Below are positions 60,618-64,000 of a stretch of DNA of 64,000 bases, one piece after another (position 1 is the stretch's first letter; the number at the start of each line of letters is the position of its first letter). Made by a program: the position numbers and the translations under genes. The notes under the pieces are model-generated. The model had not been told where the DNA came from. It worked only from the letters and a program-made list of their open reading frames with translations, and did not search any database. The stretch lies in the NCBI GenBank assembly GCA_946188105.1, contig CAMHTQ010000002.1, positions 1-64,000 on the forward strand, written 5' to 3'. The DNA is from an uncultured Alphaproteobacteria bacterium (GTDB lineage Bacteria > Pseudomonadota > Alphaproteobacteria > Rs-D84).

Positions 60618-61931
60618 ATGAAAAAACAAAATAAATTTTTATCAAAACAACAAAGCGGCAGTATGCTGGTTGAATTATTATTAAGTGTTGCTTTGGCGAT
60701 GTTGATAATACCTTTTGTTTTTAAATATCAACGCAATGCAGTTGAACGTCGTGAAAATATCGAGGTAACACGTCAAATGGCTGATATCCAAGGTGCGCTG
60801 GAACGGTATGTCATAGAGAACCGCGAGGCATTATTAAAACCATTGGGAAAAAATATTGTTCGTGTTGAAATATCAGAACTGGGCAAATATGGATTAAATG
60901 ACGGAATAATAAACAACCCAGATAACAAATATCAGTTAAGGGTGTTAAAGTCCAAAGATTTTAATGGGCAATCAACATTACAAGGTGTTGTCGTATATGA
61001 ATCTGATAAAATAACACCGTTTCGGACCCGTCAAATTGTGAACTTGGCAGGCGGACACGTTGGTTTTATCGAAGGTAAACGTGCATACGGTGTAAATGGA
61101 ACATGGAATGCAGATGTTGCGGCTTTGGGAATAAATTCTGGTTCTGGTATTGTCAGCACCACAACAATCAGTCGTGACAATGCATTGTATTTATGGCGCG
61201 TTCCTACGAATAACGAAGATGATGCGACAATGCGTGCATCTTTGAATCTGGGCGGACACGATGTATCAAATGTTGCAAATATTGGATTTGTATCAGGTTC
61301 GTTCGATGAATTTTTAGATGCAGAAAAAATAGTAACGCGTAATTTAATTTTTGATAATCGCACAACCATAGACAGTGTATTCACGACCAAAAGTGCAACC
61401 GTATCTGGTTCTTTGACGGCGGATTCGCGCAGTTTGGAAATATCTGGTCGTTTATCTTTGACAGATACTGGTAAATTTTCATCTTTCACAACAAACGATT
61501 TGTTTGTAACGAATTTAACATTACCCAGTTTAAGCATAGAAAATCCTGATAATGAACCTGTTATTTTAACTGTGAATGGTTCTTTGAAAATGACATACGG
61601 CAGTATTACCGCATTAAATGTAACGGTTGGTTACGCGGGATCTATTACACCACGATTGACGGTTACCAACAAAATAACCGACACATCAAATTCGCACTAT
61701 TTTTGGGATGTTGCACAATCCAGTGCCAGTTTTTCAGATTTATACCTGGGGGATTTAAACCGCATGATAAGTTATTTACCACGCTCAGAATTTGATACAA
61801 CAACATCGGCTGGTCGTAAAATCAGTGCGATTGCCAGTAATGCCAATGCGACAGTTTCAGATTACCTGAATGCATTGAACAGTGTGGCAGCAGAAATAAG
61901 GGCAAAATATAGTTTGTTGAAATTGCAATAA
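60618..61931 (+). CDS. Long prepilin-like protein C
   Basis: 'QSG|SMLVELLLSVALAMLIIPFVFKYQ' prepilin-like N-terminus with E5; follows gene B immediately. Confidence 0.75.
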   Translation: MKKQNKFLSKQQSGSMLVELLLSVALAMLIIPFVFKYQRNAVERRENIEVTRQMADIQGALERYVIENREALLKPLGKNIVRVEISELGKYGLNDGIINNPDNKYQLRVLKSKDFNGQSTLQGVVVYESDKITPFRTRQIVNLAGGHVGFIEGKRAYGVNGTWNADVAALGINSGSGIVSTTTISRDNALYLWRVPTNNEDDATMRASLNLGGHDVSNVANIGFVSGSFDEFLDAEKIVTRNLIFDNRTTIDSVFTTKSATVSGSLTADSRSLEISGRLSLTDTGKFSSFTTNDLFVTNLTLPSLSIENPDNEPVILTVNGSLKMTYGSITALNVTVGYAGSITPRLTVTNKITDTSNSHYFWDVAQSSASFSDLYLGDLNRMISYLPRSEFDTTTSAGRKISAIASNANATVSDYLNALNSVAAEIRAKYSLLKLQ

Positions 61932-61954
61932 AATGTGCTATATATGGAGATGAC

Positions 61955-62467
61955 ATGAAAATAAAATGTGATTTTTGTAAGACAGAATATACACTCAGCA
62001 AGATACCTGCAACGCCTGTTCGGTGTGCGATATGCGGTCACACTTGGTTTGTAAAAACCCCATCCAGACGTCAGGTATGGTGTAAATTTTTGGCTGCATT
62101 ATGTGCATTGATTGTCGTTATAATCTTTTCTGCGGTTGTTATAAAAAAGCATCAGGCAAATAAAGAAAGCAAATCTCCATTGGTCGCATCAATCATAAAA
62201 ACAGAATTAGCCCCAGACGGTAACGGTGTAAATCATTTTATTGTATCTGGGATTGTTGAAAACCACAGTGATTCAATTTACAGTGCGCCAAATATATTAC
62301 TTTTTACATACGATGAAAAAGGAAATCAGGTCAATTCGGCTGAGCAATTTAATCCACCGGTCACATTATTGGATGCGGGGGCGCGTGCTGGATTTGTTTA
62401 TACTTTGCGTGCACCATCATTGGGTGTTAAAAAGATTGTGGTAAAATTGGGGGAGTTTGAAAAATGA
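61955..62467 (+). CDS. Zinc-ribbon membrane protein (MJ0042-finger/DUF3426-like)
   Basis: N-terminal CDFCKTEYTLSKIPATPVRCAICGHTWFV, then TM, then beta-rich domain. Confidence 0.7.
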   Translation: MKIKCDFCKTEYTLSKIPATPVRCAICGHTWFVKTPSRRQVWCKFLAALCALIVVIIFSAVVIKKHQANKESKSPLVASIIKTELAPDGNGVNHFIVSGIVENHSDSIYSAPNILLFTYDEKGNQVNSAEQFNPPVTLLDAGARAGFVYTLRAPSLGVKKIVVKLGEFEK

Positions 62468-62937
62468 AGAGAATAATTGCCTTGTTATCTGTTCTGTTTT
62501 GTTGCTCTGCCTTTGCAGACGACAGTTCATCAACGACACCTTCTGTCGCCCCCAGGGTCAGTTTATTTTCAACAACTGTTGATTGGCATGGTGTAACAGG
62601 TTTATCACTTTCGCAATATACAGGTGAATTTTCTGGTTATGATAGGAATTTATTGAAAAACGGTTTAATTTTATATTATCTGGATTCATTTCCCTGTTAT
62701 GGCGAGGCCGACAGTGTTCGTGTCTGGATATCCCCAAACGGTGATGCTGTGGGCAAGTTAAGATTGGTATGTATATATCCACCCAAAGAATTAAAATTTG
62801 CATGGCGTAATGCCCCCCAGGATGCCGAACAGGCAGAAACCACCGGATTATTGGTTTGCCCGGTGGACGGCGATTATGAATTAAAAATTGATTTATCAAA
62901 ATGCGAGAAAGGCCCAGATTGGAAGGAATATAAATAA
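62464..62937 (+). CDS. Exported hypothetical protein (157 aa)
   Basis: Signal peptide MKRIIALLSVLFCCSAFA; ATGA overlap with upstream gene. Confidence 0.65.
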   Translation: MKRIIALLSVLFCCSAFADDSSSTTPSVAPRVSLFSTTVDWHGVTGLSLSQYTGEFSGYDRNLLKNGLILYYLDSFPCYGEADSVRVWISPNGDAVGKLRLVCIYPPKELKFAWRNAPQDAEQAETTGLLVCPVDGDYELKIDLSKCEKGPDWKEYK

Positions 62938-62953
62938 GGTTTCAAGGAATATT

Positions 62954-63907
62954 ATGCAACGAGAGTTTATTGTATCTGAAAGTGATGTTGGAATACGTCT
63001 GGACAAATTTCTGGCGGCACAAATGCCTGAATTTTCGCGGAGTGAAATTCAAAAATTTATCGTATCACGTGGTGGCACATCTGTAAAATTTTCTGACAAG
63101 GTGCGTTTGGGCGAAATGTATATCGTTGTTGTCCCAGACACCCCTAAAAATACTGCGGCCGCAGACAATAAATCATGTGATTTTGATTTGGATATTTTAT
63201 ACCAAGACGATGATATTATCGTGATAAACAAACCGCGTGGTGTTGTTATGTATCCATCGGCTGGGAATAAAACTGGAACATTGGTTCAGAATTTATTGTG
63301 TTATACATCATTGTCGTCATTGGGTGGTGATATTCGCCCAGGGGTTGTTCATCGTTTGGACAAGGATACATCGGGTGTTATGGTTTTTGCAAAATCAGAT
63401 GCCGCCTATCGCGAATTGGTTAAAATTTTCTCAAATCATGATTTAACCCGCAAATACGATGCATTTGTTTGGGGTGTTCCGAATTGGGAAAGTGCGACAA
63501 TAACTGGCAACATTGCCCGTTCTTCACGCAATCGTCAAAAAATGACAATGGTAAAATCCGGTGGCAAACCCGCCACGACCCAGGTCCAAGTTATCGATGC
63601 TTGGTCGAATGCTGGGGTGTCTTGGTTCAAATGCAATTTGTTGACTGGTCGCACCCATCAAATCAGGGTTCATTTATCTGCCCATGGATTTCCAGTTTTA
63701 TGTGATCCGACGTACGGACATGGCACATCTCGATTTGGCAGTGTTAAAAATCCAGAATTACTAGAATTTTTGAAAACCCACAACGGTCAAATGTTGCACG
63801 CGTCATATTTATCGTTCAAACACCCGATAACTGGCGAAAATGTCAGTTTCAAGGCACCATTACCTGACGATATGCAAACATTACGTGAAATATTAGAAAA
63901 TTTATAA
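62954..63907 (+). CDS. Pseudouridine synthase, RluC/RluD family
   Basis: S4 domain, GVVHRLDKDTSGVMVFAKSDAAY, LLTGRTHQIRVHLSAHGFPVLCDPTYG. Confidence 0.95.
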   Translation: MQREFIVSESDVGIRLDKFLAAQMPEFSRSEIQKFIVSRGGTSVKFSDKVRLGEMYIVVVPDTPKNTAAADNKSCDFDLDILYQDDDIIVINKPRGVVMYPSAGNKTGTLVQNLLCYTSLSSLGGDIRPGVVHRLDKDTSGVMVFAKSDAAYRELVKIFSNHDLTRKYDAFVWGVPNWESATITGNIARSSRNRQKMTMVKSGGKPATTQVQVIDAWSNAGVSWFKCNLLTGRTHQIRVHLSAHGFPVLCDPTYGHGTSRFGSVKNPELLEFLKTHNGQMLHASYLSFKHPITGENVSFKAPLPDDMQTLREILENL

Positions 63908-64000
63908 CCTTAACTTATTCTTTTTTCTTTTATTTTGTGCAAATATATGATAAAATAACTTGTATAAAATAGGAGAATGGAGATGCATTTTTTTAAAAAT

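Overview
This 64 kb window looks like chromosomal DNA from an AT-rich alphaproteobacterium-like organism. That placement is inference, from an alpha-type SspB, the rsmG-parA-parB cluster, the lptD-surA neighbourhood and the prepilin style. It is gene-dense, uses the standard genetic code, and shows no rRNA operon, CRISPR array, transposon or prophage. Most of it is housekeeping: metG, rlmN, lptD, nusA, infB, recF, sspB, a tolC/macA/macB-like efflux operon, gpsA, rsmG, parA/parB, pal, infC, ybaB, pnp, der, lpoB, rsmE, rpsO, truB, mutS, xseB, mreB, rnpA, yidD, accB/accC, skp-like, dnaX and an RluC/D-type synthase. Three tRNAs are present: Val-GAC, Val-TAC and Cys-GCA. Non-routine content: (1) a three-gene run (57994-61931) of unusually long prepilin-like proteins that each carry a phage-tail-fibre-like 'LN(M/L)GG-D-NV' motif and beta-rich C-termini, the best candidate for an undescribed surface system; (2) a two-gene exported cassette (15395-17487) with glycine-rich hydrophobic segments and a duplicated CxC(R/K)MTxPE(Q/E)SAWV Cys-rich module; (3) a 41-bp direct repeat with parS-like palindromes upstream of parAB; (4) an infC AUU start codon missed by the ORF track; (5) a long hairpin in the pnp leader; (6) a possible -1 frameshift site in dnaX; (7) recF starting 12 nt after the tRNA-Cys CCA end; (8) a cysteine-free family-4 UDG-like protein; (9) an orphan VirD4-type coupling protein and an LRR protein. 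All homology calls come from reading the sequence by eye; no database searches were run.
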